In this document: piece after piece, positions 54,154 through 62,578 of the stretch
How positions within the stretch are numbered: position 1 is the stretch's first letter
Layout of the letters: every line of letters begins with the position of its first letter
NCBI GenBank assembly: GCA_964588665.1
Contig: CAZPQQ010000006.1
Coordinates: forward strand, 1-64,000
Direction: 5' to 3'
From: UBA2160 sp964588665
GTDB lineage: Bacteria; Chloroflexota; Dehalococcoidia; Lucifugimonadales; UBA1123
DNA: 64,000 nt
Program-made: the position numbers and the translations under genes
Notes under the pieces: generated by a model
Databases searched by the model: none
Told to the model about the DNA's origin: nothing
What the model saw: only the letters and a program-made list of their open reading frames with translations

Positions 54154-55410
54154 TCACCGAGACATGATCCGACTTAGTATTCGGGACACCCGTTTGTTCC
54201 CGGTCTTCCCGTGTGTTCCGTTGGAGGCTCTGATTGCCGGCGTATGGTCCGACTGCCGCCCCATCGCCCACTTTAGTATGCCGATGCTAGTAGCGAACTT
54301 GGGCGACTTGAGGTCGTCGGGGATGCTGTTGAGTCCGCTGACCCTGTTGGGCGTCCCGACCCTCACTTGCCGCGACACCGTGCGCCGCACCATGTCCTCC
54401 AAACCCGCGAGGCTGGAAGTGCCTCCGGTTAGCACCATCTGGACGCTCGACGTGTCCGCGTATCCGGCCTCGCAGAGCTTGAGCCGCATCAACCGTGACA
54501 GCTCTTGCGCTCTCTCACGCATGAGTTGGCACAGGTCTCGCACCGCGACCGTCCGTTGGCTCATCCGCCCTGCGATCGGGAGCGAGATCTCGTCTTGCGC
54601 CTGCGCCGCCGAGGGCTCGGTGTTGCCGTGGGCGAGTTTGGCCTCTTCGCCCGCTTCGTAGGTCGTGTCGTAAGTCATGCAAATGTCATTGGTGAACTGG
54701 AACCCGCCGATGGGCAGGGCGGAGTTGTAGAACACCGATCCTTTGGAGTACACGATCAGGTCGGAGGTTCCGCCGCCGATGTCGACAAGGGCGACGCCCT
54801 CTTCTTTTTCTGACTCGGTGAGGACTGCCTCCGCGCTGGCGATAGGCTGCAGGACCAGGTCGGCCACTTGATATCCGGCCTGTTGCACCGCCTGAGTGAG
54901 CCGGTCGACAAACGACGACGCCGCGGTCACAACATGCGTCTCCACTTCCAGCCGGGTCGTGTGCATCCCCACTGGGTTTCGGATGCCGCGTTGGCCGTCC
55001 AACGTGTAGCTCCTGGGCAGCGCGTGGAGCACCAGCACGCCCGATTTCCTGCTGGCGGCCGCCACCGTTTCCGGGGCCGCCTTCAGGTCGGCGCCTGTAA
55101 TGACGCCCTGGGACGCGGCTTTGTTGAACTGGTCTCGGCGCGTCTCGAAGGAGACATGGGACCCCGTGACGCCCACGTAAGCCTCCGTCACCGTGACACC
55201 CGCCTGTCTGGCCGCTTCGGCAACAGACTCGCGGATGGCGTCTCTGGTGGCCGCTACGTCGGTGACGTTGCCCTTTTCGAGGCCACGCGAGGGCACGACG
55301 CAATGCGAAAGGATGTCGAACGACCCTTCGCCGTCTCCGCGCGCAATGATCGTGCACACCTTCGAAGTGCCCACGTCCACCGCGACAACAATGTCTGAGT
55401 CTTGCATCAT
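54154..55410 (-). CDS. ftsA: Cell division protein FtsA
   Basis: FtsA is the actin-like protein that anchors FtsZ to the membrane. The 418-residue protein has the actin-fold phosphate loops VAVDVGTSKVCTIIA (about 8-22) and VDIGGGTSDLIVY (about 203-215), a 1C domain between them (about 85-165), and GGTSSLAGLEDMV near 350. It ends in a short basic amphipathic segment (RVSRILSRIMSR), fitting a membrane-binding tail. The ATG at 55410 has GGAG 8 bases upstream. rsmH is upstream on the same strand. Confidence 0.95.
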   Translation of the reverse strand: MMQDSDIVVAVDVGTSKVCTIIARGDGEGSFDILSHCVVPSRGLEKGNVTDVAATRDAIRESVAEAARQAGVTVTEAYVGVTGSHVSFETRRDQFNKAASQGVITGADLKAAPETVAAASRKSGVLVLHALPRSYTLDGQRGIRNPVGMHTTRLEVETHVVTAASSFVDRLTQAVQQAGYQVADLVLQPIASAEAVLTESEKEEGVALVDIGGGTSDLIVYSKGSVFYNSALPIGGFQFTNDICMTYDTTYEAGEEAKLAHGNTEPSAAQAQDEISLPIAGRMSQRTVAVRDLCQLMRERAQELSRLMRLKLCEAGYADTSSVQMVLTGGTSSLAGLEDMVRRTVSRQVRVGTPNRVSGLNSIPDDLKSPKFATSIGILKWAMGRQSDHTPAIRASNGTHGKTGNKRVSRILSRIMSR

Positions 55411-55543
55411 AGTTCGTACTCCGAAATCCACCTCAAATAACCGTCCCGAACATCCAGTCGTCGCGATCGCTTCGCGAAAGAGCACTTGTTATAGATGTTT
55501 CTTGTATTCTGATTAGACTGATGCCTGATCGCCTCAGTCGCGC

Positions 55544-56464
55544 TTACAGCTTTTCGACTATCCGCATCTTCGCGCTGCGGGCCCGGGGATTGGACCTGAT
55601 CTCCTCGTGGGTTGGCGTCAGCACGCGACGGTTCACCAGGCGGACCGACGGCTTGTGATCGCAGATGCATATCGGCGCCGACGGCGGACAGATGCATGCA
55701 GTGGCCTCTCGCCGCATCAAATTCTTGACCAGTCGATCCTCGATCGAGTGGTATGTAAGCGTTACCAAGCGGCCGCCCGTCTGAAGGGTTTCGATGGCGC
55801 CGTACAGCCCTTTTTCGAGATTGTCGAGTTCCGAGTTCACCGCCATTCGCAGCGCCTGGAACGTTCTTGTAGCTGGATGCACCCGGCTGTGGGCCGGCCA
55901 ATGGAGCGCTCTGGAAACCACGTCCGCCAACTGTGTCGTCGTCTCGATCCGCCGGTTGCGGACGATCGCCTTGGCCACGGCTCGGGCGCGAGGCTCCTCT
56001 CCCAGTTCACGAATGACGGTCTCGAGCTCCCGCTCCGGATACCGGTTGACGATGTCGGCCGCGGTGGTCGGCGATTCGACGTCGAACCGCATGTCCAGCG
56101 GCGCTTCGCGTCGGAAGCTGAACCCGCGCTCCGCGGTGTCGAGCTGCCGCGAGGACACGCCAAGGTCGAACAGCACGCCGCTCGCGTCGCGTGCACGGTT
56201 CCCGACCGCGATGCTGGCAACGTCGGCAAAGTTCCCGTGAACCAGGCGAATGCTCGTCGCGTATCCGCGAAGTCTGGCCTCGGCCGCGTCCAGCGCATCG
56301 GCGTCAAGGTCGATCCCCAGCACGAAGACGTCGTGGGATGCGTGCAGGATCGCTTCAGCGTGGCCGCCGTCGCCGATGTTGCAATCGACGTAGACGCCGC
56401 CTGGCTTGATCGCCAACGCCGCTACTGCTTCGGACGTCATCACGGGCACGTGGGCTGGATTCAT
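55544..56464 (-). CDS. rsmH: 16S rRNA m4C1402 methyltransferase
   Basis: RsmH methylates N4 of C1402 in 16S rRNA. The 306-residue protein (from MNPAHVPVM) has the family motifs HVPVMTSEAVAAL, CNIGDGGHAEAIL (SAM loop, where Thr-Gly-Gly-Gly-Gly is usual), LFDLGVSSRQLDTAERGFSFRREAPLDMRFD and TYHSIEDRLVK. Two further upstream ATGs (56491 and 56539) are possible, none with a clear ribosome site. The usual order mraZ-rsmH-ftsL-pbp-mur ... ftsA-ftsZ has lost everything between rsmH and ftsA. Confidence 0.93.
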   Translation of the reverse strand: MNPAHVPVMTSEAVAALAIKPGGVYVDCNIGDGGHAEAILHASHDVFVLGIDLDADALDAAEARLRGYATSIRLVHGNFADVASIAVGNRARDASGVLFDLGVSSRQLDTAERGFSFRREAPLDMRFDVESPTTAADIVNRYPERELETVIRELGEEPRARAVAKAIVRNRRIETTTQLADVVSRALHWPAHSRVHPATRTFQALRMAVNSELDNLEKGLYGAIETLQTGGRLVTLTYHSIEDRLVKNLMRREATACICPPSAPICICDHKPSVRLVNRRVLTPTHEEIRSNPRARSAKMRIVEKL

Positions 56465-56854
56465 GACTGGCTCGCGGATGGTGCTTAACATATGGTCGTC
56501 GGTTCTGCCTGTACTGAGCTTATGGGTTAGGGCTTGCATGATTGAGCATGTGACTCGGCGGCCTCTCCGATGTCCGCTTCGTCAACTGTTCGCTGCCTGA
56601 TCCCAATCGTTGCGCCGCCGCGCGAGAGTGAGCGTGGCCGGCGTGTTAACATGTAATTCGGATCAAATACGAAATCGGCATTGCGCGACGCCGCCCCAAT
56701 CGCGCTTCACCGGCCGGTACCCCCGGACCAACGTTTATCTTGCTATTGGAAGTTTCCCAGACACTTTCAATACCATGCAAGGGAAATTTGGGAGCCGTTC
56801 TTGGGGTTTTCGGGACGTTATCGCATTGGTTCGGCAGCTCCGGGAGGTCTGACG
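56465..56854. other. Divergent spacer between rsmH and the MogA-like gene
   Basis: About 390 bases between divergent starts hold no supported gene; longer rsmH starts would use the left 75 bases. GGAAGTTTCC (56749-56758) is a perfect short palindrome. No mraZ gene or binding repeats were seen. Confidence 0.35.
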
Positions 56855-57352
56855 ATTTTCAAACTGGCCATCTTGACCATCAGCGACGCCGGTTCCAGAG
56901 GCGAACGGGAGGACGTCAGCGGCGACACCGTCAGCGAGATGATGGCGTCGACAAGTTTCCAGGAAACCCGCCGCGAGCTGTTGCCCGACGAGCAAGAACT
57001 GATCTCCGAGAAGCTGATCGAATGGTGCGACAGCGGCGATATCGACCTCGTCCTGACGACCGGCGGCACCGGGCTGGGACCGCGCGACGTTACGCCCGAG
57101 GCGACCAAAAAGGTGATCGACCTCGAGGTGCCCGGCATGGCCGAGGCAATGCGCATGGAGTCGCTGAATGCCACTCCGTTTGCCATGATCGGCCGCGCGG
57201 TAGTCGGTGTGCGAAACGGATGCTTGATCGTCAATCTGCCCGGCAGTCCCAAAGCCGTCCGCGAAAACCTGGAAGTGGTCCTCGGCGTGATTCCTCACGC
57301 CGTCGAGATACTCAGAGGCGGACAACGGCATCCAACGAGCGGAGGCGGTTAG
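56855..57352 (+). CDS. MogA/MoaB-like molybdopterin adenylyltransferase, ATT start
   Basis: MogA/MoaB proteins adenylate molybdopterin for molybdenum insertion. The 165-residue protein has ILTISDAGSRGEREDVSGDTV at the start, LVLTTGGTGLGPRDVTPEAT (about 65-84) and GCLIVNLPGSPKAVRENLE near 130. Its likely start is ATT at 56855, with GGGAGG 7 bases upstream. No ATG, GTG or TTG fits: the codons before it are part of the ribosome site, and an upstream reading from 56681 has no family match. trmD follows after 10 bases. Confidence 0.85.
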   Translation: MFKLAILTISDAGSRGEREDVSGDTVSEMMASTSFQETRRELLPDEQELISEKLIEWCDSGDIDLVLTTGGTGLGPRDVTPEATKKVIDLEVPGMAEAMRMESLNATPFAMIGRAVVGVRNGCLIVNLPGSPKAVRENLEVVLGVIPHAVEILRGGQRHPTSGGG

Positions 57353-57362
57353 CGGCGACCTT

Positions 57363-58109
57363 ATGCGTTTTCACGTCCTGACGCTCTTTCCCGGGATGTT
57401 CGAAGGCCCGATGTCCGAGAGCATCATTGCGCGTGCTCAAAGCCAGGGGTTGATCGAAGTTCACCTGCACGACATTCGTGACCACGCCCACGACAAGCAT
57501 CGCCAGGTCGACGACTACGGCTTCGGCGGAGGCCCGGGCATGGTCATGAAACCCGCCCCCGTGTTCGAAGCCGTCGAACACGTCAAGTCGTCCTCCTCCC
57601 TTGCCGAATCGACCCCGGTAGTCCTGCTGTCACCCCAGGGTCGACGGCTGGACCAAGAGACCGTCGAGCGATTCGCCGAACACACGGACCTGGTGCTGAT
57701 CTGCGGGCGTTACGAGGGCGTGGACGAACGGGTGCGACAACACCTCGCCACTGAAGAACTCAGCATCGGCGACTACGTGCTCGCCGGCGGAGAACTCGCC
57801 GCGATGGTGGTGATAGACGCGGTCGCCCGGCTCGTTACCGGCGTGGTCGGGTCCGCCGAGTCCCCTGCCAACGACACGTTCACGACCGGCCTCTTGCAGC
57901 ACCCTCTATACACGAGGCCCGCGGAGTTCCGGGACTTGAGCGTGCCCGACGTTCTGCTGTCTGGGAACCACGCTGAGATCGATCGATGGCGACATCGAGA
58001 AGCCTTGCGCCGCACGTTGATCCACCGGCCTGACTTGCTGGAGCGCATCGCCGCCAACCGATTGACGGACGAAGACAGGCGTTACCTTGAAGAGCTGGGC
58101 GAAGAGTAG
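57363..58109 (+). CDS. trmD: tRNA (guanine37-N1)-methyltransferase TrmD
   Basis: TrmD methylates N1 of G37 in tRNA and keeps the reading frame. The 248-residue SPOUT protein has MRFHVLTLFPGMF, HRQVDDYGFGGGPGMVMKPAP (about 47-67), ICGRYEGVDERV (about 114-125), SIGDYVLAGGELAAMV and the C-terminal HYTRPAEFR-like HPLYTRPAEFR. It starts 10 bases after the MogA-like gene, so the two are co-transcribed. rplS, the usual neighbour, is elsewhere (37085). Confidence 0.95.
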   Translation: MRFHVLTLFPGMFEGPMSESIIARAQSQGLIEVHLHDIRDHAHDKHRQVDDYGFGGGPGMVMKPAPVFEAVEHVKSSSSLAESTPVVLLSPQGRRLDQETVERFAEHTDLVLICGRYEGVDERVRQHLATEELSIGDYVLAGGELAAMVVIDAVARLVTGVVGSAESPANDTFTTGLLQHPLYTRPAEFRDLSVPDVLLSGNHAEIDRWRHREALRRTLIHRPDLLERIAANRLTDEDRRYLEELGEE

Positions 58110-58123
58110 AGCGGCAGGTGGGG

Positions 58124-58293
58124 CGGGCTTGGCCGTAAACGACCAGAGCACCGGTTTCGTGTACGAGGATTGGTGGCCTCGGCGTTCAGGCCGAGCCGGG
58201 GTGGGTCGCGGGCTTGGCCGTAAACGGCCAGAGCACCGGTTTCGTGTACGAGGATTGGTGGCCTCGGTCTTCAGGCCGAGCCGGGGTGAGGTG
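58124..58293. repeat. Two tandem 85-bp repeats
   Basis: Units 58124-58208 and 58209-58293 begin CGGGCTTGGCCGTAAACG and differ in only a few bases. Each contains GCCTCGG ... CCGAGCC, a small hairpin. They fill the gap between trmD and lepB. Confidence 0.85.
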
Positions 58294-58297
58294 GGGT

Positions 58298-58891
58298 TCA
58301 GCGGTTGAAGATGCCGAGGACGTTGAAGTTCTCGGGGGGCCAGTAGCTTAGCCAAGCGCGGCCCACGATGTTCTCAGCGGGCACCGTTCCCCAATCACGG
58401 GAGTCGTTCGAAGCGCGCCGGTTATCGCCCAAAACGAAGAAAGCCCCGGGAGGCACTACGATCTCCGGCGTCGTCCTGGAGTCGGGGTGGGTGATGTAAG
58501 GCTCGTCCCTGGCGTCGCCGTTTACATAGACCTGGCCTTCGAGTATCTCCACCCTGTCCCCGGGACCGGCGATTACGCGCTTGACGAAATCGCGGGATGG
58601 ATCCCGCGGAAAATGGAAGATGATCACCTCTCCGGCCTCAGGCGTATGGAACGCGAAGAGCTGATCGGCCGAGTTCTCGTCGTCGCCCACGAACGGCAGC
58701 AGGCTCGCCAACGAGTCGCGGTTGACGCGAGCGTACACGATCTTGTTCACCAGCAGGTACTGCCCCTCGGTCAGAGTGGGCTGCATGCTGGAGCCTTCGA
58801 CCTTGAAGTTTTGGATGCTGAATTGCAGCACGAGAAAGATCGTGAGTGCCAGCAGCACCGTTTCGATCAGCTCTCGAATCAGGTCTCTCAA
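58298..58891 (-). CDS. lepB: Signal peptidase I
   Basis: LepB cuts signal peptides of exported proteins at the outer face of the membrane. The 197-residue protein has one TM helix near the start (LIETVLLALTIFLVLQFSI), the catalytic Ser in VEGSSMQPTL (near 34) and Lys in FVKRVIAGPGDRVEI (near 100), and GDNRRASNDSRDWG in box E. The TTG at 58891 is taken as start. A longer frame to 58942 is excluded because it would begin inside the TATAAT promoter box. Confidence 0.93.
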   Translation of the reverse strand: MRDLIRELIETVLLALTIFLVLQFSIQNFKVEGSSMQPTLTEGQYLLVNKIVYARVNRDSLASLLPFVGDDENSADQLFAFHTPEAGEVIIFHFPRDPSRDFVKRVIAGPGDRVEILEGQVYVNGDARDEPYITHPDSRTTPEIVVPPGAFFVLGDNRRASNDSRDWGTVPAENIVGRAWLSYWPPENFNVLGIFNR

Positions 58892-58941
58892 TGGATAGTC
58901 ACCACGCTCCGCGTGCCCAGATGATCGGGATTCTCTGCACA

Positions 58942-58947
58942 ATTATA
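58942..58947 (-). promoter_or_regulatory. lepB -10 box
   Basis: TATAAT on the minus strand (TACTATAAT), about 50 bases before the lepB start. The -35 region reads GGACAC 18 bases upstream, which is weak. Confidence 0.6.
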
Positions 58948-59092
58948 GTACACCCCAGCTATGGAGTGTCCGTGGGGATGCGCTATTATTGTGTTGCCCC
59001 GCCTGTAGGGGCGGTTCCACGCCAATCTCGAGCGCGGGATACAAGTCCAAAGAACGCCGTCCGGTAATCCTAATCACCATCCGAGGCGCTCA

Positions 59093-59680
59093 ATGGATTC
59101 CGAGGACGCCGAACTCGTTACCAGAAGCCAAGGCGGCGATCTCACAGCGTTCAACTTCATAGTCCAACGCTACCAGGCGCAGGTGCTCAACCTTTCCGCC
59201 CGGATGCTGGGCAACCGTCACAGGGCCGAGGATGTCGCTCAAGAGACGTTCATCTCGGCCTATCGTGCGTTGGATCGATTCCGCGGCGGGAGCCTCCGCG
59301 CCTGGCTTTTACGGATCGCGGCCAACGCGACCAAAGACGCGATGCGAGGCACGCGCCGCCGCCCCGAGCAATCACTGGACGAATCTCTGTCCAATCCCTC
59401 CTTCCAGCCAAGGTCCGCTGGCGACTCGCCTGAAGAGCACGCCGAGCGGGCCGAGTTGAACGAACAACTCCAACGGGCCATCCTGTCGCTTTCGGTCGAT
59501 CATCGAGCGGCGCTGGTCATGATCGACGTGCAGGGCCTCAGCTACCAGGAGGCCGCCGAGGCCACGGGTGCATCCATTGGCACGATCAAGTCCCGCCTCA
59601 GCCGCGCCAGGGCTCGCGTGCGGGACTCGCTGATGGAGCGGAGGGAACTTTTACCCGAGAGATACCGTCAGAACCAATGA
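59093..59680 (+). CDS. ECF RNA polymerase sigma factor
   Basis: This 195-residue protein has the two ECF domains. Region 2 shows LSARMLGNRHRAEDVAQETFISAYRALDRFRGGSLRAWLLRIAANATKDAMR (about 36-85), and region 4 has RAALVMIDVQGLSYQEAAEATGASIGTIKSRLSRARARVRD (about 137-177) with its DNA-recognition helix. It lies 13 bases before an anti-sigma gene on the same strand, so it is held inactive until a membrane signal is sensed. The target promoters probably read GGAACTT and GTC (see 61200). Confidence 0.93.
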   Translation: MDSEDAELVTRSQGGDLTAFNFIVQRYQAQVLNLSARMLGNRHRAEDVAQETFISAYRALDRFRGGSLRAWLLRIAANATKDAMRGTRRRPEQSLDESLSNPSFQPRSAGDSPEEHAERAELNEQLQRAILSLSVDHRAALVMIDVQGLSYQEAAEATGASIGTIKSRLSRARARVRDSLMERRELLPERYRQNQ

Positions 59681-59693
59681 GAGAGAATATTCA

Positions 59694-60977
59694 GTGATCG
59701 GCTTCCTGGAAAATAGAAAACACACAAGGCTGCGTGAGTTGCTGTCCGTCTATATCGACGGCGAAGCCAGCGCGTCCGAAAGCCTTGAGATCCAGGAGCA
59801 TCTGGCGACGTGCGACGCTTGCAGCGAAGAGATGGAGACGCTCAGGTTCACCGTCGATCTCCTCCGTGAGCTTCCGCAACTCGAGCCGATGCGCTCATAC
59901 GCGATCGATACTCAGCCCGAACTGGCGCAATCGGTCGGGAGATTCGCATGGACCGCCCGCCTCGCGACTTCAGCAGCAGCTTTATTGTTGCTGGCGCTGC
60001 TGGCCGGGGACATGACAGGTCTCCTGGTGCAACAAAGCTCCGTGAAGTCGAGCGCAGACATGTCATCGGCTGCGACTGTCGCGCCAGCCGCCGCGGCGCG
60101 TGTCCCTGCGCCCGCCCCTGCCGCCGCTCCCGCGCCACCCGCTCCCGCCCCGGCTCCTGCCCTCGCGGCGGCGCCTGTGGCGCCGGCTGCTGCTGCCGCG
60201 CCTCCTGCTCCTGCTCTTGCTCGTGCCGCGGCCCCGGCTCCGGCGGCTGCGGCAGCGGCCCCTGCCCGTGCCGCCCCCGCTCCGGCTCCTGCTATTGCGG
60301 CGGCGCCCGTGGCCCCAGCAGCGGCGCCTGCACCGGCTCTTGCTGCAGCCCCGGCTCCTGCGGTAGCGGCAGCGCCCGTAGCGCCGGAGCCCGCAATCGC
60401 GACAATGCAGGTCGAAGCCGTGCCCGAGGTCGAGGTGGCCACCGAGCAAGAAACCGTGCTGGAGTCGCCCGCGGAGGCGAAAGCCTTGCCGGCGCCTGTC
60501 GCGCCTCAGGAGTTGGAATCGGCTAAAGCCCCTCGGGCTGGAGCTTCCGAGGCTGTGGCTGTGGCTGCGCCAACCGCGCCCAGTTCGGCGGAAGCGCTTG
60601 TGGCGCCGTCAGCGGACGAACAGGCTGCCGTCGAACGCTTCGAGCAGACCGTGGATGGCACACCGAGTCCAGAGGACTCTGAGCCGCAATCCGGCGGCAC
60701 GACTACGCTTGTCGCGCCGGCAGCCGCGCCAGCGCCAGCACCAGTGCCGGAACCACGGGCCGCCGCCGCAAAGGAAGCCCCAGCAGCAGCGCCGACGTTT
60801 GAAGGACCCTCAGGCGCTCCTGGAATACCTGGAACGCAAGAGGGCGACGCCGACTCGGACGAGGACGGACTCGCGCTGCCATTGCGACAGATCGAGATCG
60901 CCGTCGGAGCACTTGCCGCTCTGCTGGCGTCGGCCTGGGCGTGGATCGCGGTAAGACGGCGGAGCAGCCAGATCTAG
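59694..60977 (+). CDS. Zinc-type anti-sigma factor with long Ala/Pro linker
   Basis: This 427-residue protein starts with a cytoplasmic zinc anti-sigma domain: LLSVYIDGEASASES, then His36-x3-Cys40-x2-Cys43. TM1 covers about 90-112. Then comes an outer segment of Ala and Pro (about 127-235, with internal repeats), a longer mixed Ala/Pro/Glu stretch to about 395, a TM2 (about 399-420) and a short basic tail. Anti-sigma factors of this type are usually 200-250 residues with one TM helix. The long linker between two TM helices may be the sensor. The start is GTG, 13 bases after the sigma gene, so the two are coupled. Confidence 0.85.
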   Translation: MIGFLENRKHTRLRELLSVYIDGEASASESLEIQEHLATCDACSEEMETLRFTVDLLRELPQLEPMRSYAIDTQPELAQSVGRFAWTARLATSAAALLLLALLAGDMTGLLVQQSSVKSSADMSSAATVAPAAAARVPAPAPAAAPAPPAPAPAPALAAAPVAPAAAAAPPAPALARAAAPAPAAAAAAPARAAPAPAPAIAAAPVAPAAAPAPALAAAPAPAVAAAPVAPEPAIATMQVEAVPEVEVATEQETVLESPAEAKALPAPVAPQELESAKAPRAGASEAVAVAAPTAPSSAEALVAPSADEQAAVERFEQTVDGTPSPEDSEPQSGGTTTLVAPAAAPAPAPVPEPRAAAAKEAPAAAPTFEGPSGAPGIPGTQEGDADSDEDGLALPLRQIEIAVGALAALLASAWAWIAVRRRSSQI

Positions 60978-61199
60978 CCCGGGCTCAACCGACGTCGACC
61001 CTCGATTGGTTCACCGATGCGTCGCCGAGGTCCTTCGTGTCCAGGCGGTTGCAAGTCGACATAGTCGGTACCGGCGAGATGGACGGACCTAAACACTCTG
61101 GCCTCTGAACACACCCACCATTCGAGTCGTTCTCAGTTTCGCCATCGGAGCCTTGTCGCAGCGTCGTGATCTCGGTTCGACGCCAATCGCAAATCCGAT
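60978..61199. other. Spacer after the anti-sigma gene
   Basis: No gene, RNA or repeat was recognised in this stretch. The promoter for the next gene lies just to its right. Confidence 0.4.
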
Positions 61200-61229
61200 G
61201 GAACTTTTGGCGCCACCGGTTCGTCTGTA
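61200..61229 (+). promoter_or_regulatory. Candidate ECF-type promoter for the SIMPL gene
   Basis: GGAACTT (61200-61206), a 16-base gap and GTCTGTA (61223-61229) match the classical ECF -35/-10 pair (GGAAC, GTC). It lies about 85 bases before the SIMPL start and shortly after the sigma/anti-sigma pair. No sigma-A box is seen here. Confidence 0.55.
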
Positions 61230-61312
61230 TCTATGAAGGCCAGCGGTGACGAACCTTTGAAGGGACCAGCCGAGGCCAATAATTCAGAAATTTAATGAAG
61301 GAGAATACGAAG

Positions 61313-62323
61313 ATGAACAAGGTGAAGGGATTGATAATCGCAGTCGGGCTGTCGGCATTCGCGCTGGCAGCGGTGGCATGCAGCAACAACGGAGAGGCGG
61401 CGACGGCGGAAACAACGGCGCCCGCGGTCAACTCGCTTCCGCCCGCCACCGGTCCAGCGATCGGCGCCCCAGCGGTGGCAGTCCAGGAGCCCGGCCCGGC
61501 GTCCGCGCCGCCCACCACGCCGGTGCAGAGCCTGCCGGCAGCAGCCCCTGAGGCATCCGTCTACCCCAAAGGCGCTCCGGCGCCTCCCGCCGTGGCGGCG
61601 GTTTCGGTCGCTGGCGCGCCTTCGTATAGTGGAGCGCCCTTGGCCGATGTCGCCAACAGCTCGGCTGGAATCTGGGTCTCCGGACAGGGCAAGATTACGC
61701 TCGAGCCGGACCTCGCTCTGCTGAACCTTGGCGTCGAAGCGACCGCTAAGACTGTCGCCGAAGCCCGCGAAGAGGCAGCCGGTGCCATGGACGCCATCGT
61801 CGCGGCCCTCAGAGGACACGCCGTCGCGGACAAAGACATCCAGACGCGTTTCTTCAACATCTCGCCTCAGTACGAATGGATGGAAGTCGTCGACAACGGC
61901 ATGCGCTCCTCCAAGCAGGTGCTCGTGGGCTACAGGGTCTCCAACTCGGCATCGGTCAAGATTCGTGACATGGACGCCGTCGGCTCCATTATCGACGACG
62001 TAGCAGCGGCGGGCGGCGACGCCACCCGTATCAACGGCATCAGCTTTACGGTCGAGGACACTTCGCCGCTGATGGTTCAGCTTCGCGAGGACGCGGTCGC
62101 CGACGCCCTGGCGAAGGCCGACCAGTTCGCGAGATTGACCGGCGTGGGTCTCGGCCGCCTGGTGTACATCTCGGAGTCCAACGGCAGCCAGCCCCAGATA
62201 AAAGCGTTCGAAGACTCCGCGGTTCGCTCGATGTCTCTGGCGGCGGCAGCGCCGTCCACCAGCGTCAGCGGCGGCGAACTCGAGATCAGCATGTTCGTCC
62301 AGGCGGTGTTCTCGATCCAGTAG
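61313..62323 (+). CDS. SIMPL (DUF541) domain lipoprotein
   Basis: This 336-residue protein has a signal peptide with lipobox Cys23 (LAAVAC), an Ala/Pro-rich stalk to about residue 110, and a SIMPL domain: GIWVSGQGKITLEPDLALLNLGVEATAKTVAEAR, KDIQTRFFNISPQYEW, YRVSNSASVKIRDMD and the end SGGELEISMFVQAVF. The family is periplasmic or surface-bound with unclear function; some members are linked to stress. The ATG at 61313 has AAGGAG 9 bases upstream and is preferred to ATG 61295. It follows the ECF sigma pair and likely belongs to its regulon. Confidence 0.88.
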   Translation: MNKVKGLIIAVGLSAFALAAVACSNNGEAATAETTAPAVNSLPPATGPAIGAPAVAVQEPGPASAPPTTPVQSLPAAAPEASVYPKGAPAPPAVAAVSVAGAPSYSGAPLADVANSSAGIWVSGQGKITLEPDLALLNLGVEATAKTVAEAREEAAGAMDAIVAALRGHAVADKDIQTRFFNISPQYEWMEVVDNGMRSSKQVLVGYRVSNSASVKIRDMDAVGSIIDDVAAAGGDATRINGISFTVEDTSPLMVQLREDAVADALAKADQFARLTGVGLGRLVYISESNGSQPQIKAFEDSAVRSMSLAAAAPSTSVSGGELEISMFVQAVFSIQ

Positions 62324-62349
62324 ACGCGGCCTCACCGATGGGCGTGCTC

Positions 62350-62416
62350 TGGCCCTTCAGGGCCAAGCCACTCACACACACCAAGCCACTCACACACACC
62401 AGGCTACTCAGCTAGA
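62350..62416. repeat. Hairpin and 18-bp tandem repeat after the SIMPL gene
   Basis: TGGCCCT and AGGGCCA form a 7-bp stem with a 2-base loop (62350-62365). CCAAGCCACTCACACACA occurs twice in full (62363-62380, 62381-62398), then a degenerate third copy. Confidence 0.75.
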
Positions 62417-62423
62417 CCGACCC

Positions 62424-62451
62424 AAGGGGCAGACACAATCGTCTGCCCCTT
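62424..62451 (+). terminator. Terminator downstream of the SIMPL gene
   Basis: AAGGGGCAGAC (62424-62434) pairs perfectly with GTCTGCCCCTT (62441-62451) around ACAATC. A weak T-rich tail follows (GCTCGTTTC), so it is a probable Rho-independent terminator. Confidence 0.7.
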
Positions 62452-62578
62452 GCTCGTTTCAGGACTGGTCGTCAACGCGATTCCGGGTGATTGCGTTGCC
62501 CCGTGTAAGGCGGCTACAATTTGGGTCGAGGAGCGCGGGCTCCCGATCCAAAGAAACTCCCCAGAACGAGGACAGGGC

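Noticed and set aside
58892..58942. Longer N-terminus for LepB
   Set aside because: Its start codon would overlap the TATAAT promoter box, so it would not be transcribed.
59912..60449. Gly/Ala-rich minus-strand frames opposite the anti-sigma linker
   Set aside because: They mirror the Ala/Pro repeat on the other strand and are not protein-like.
62363..62416. Possible CRISPR-like array
   Set aside because: Only two full 18-base copies with no spacers. It is a simple tandem repeat.
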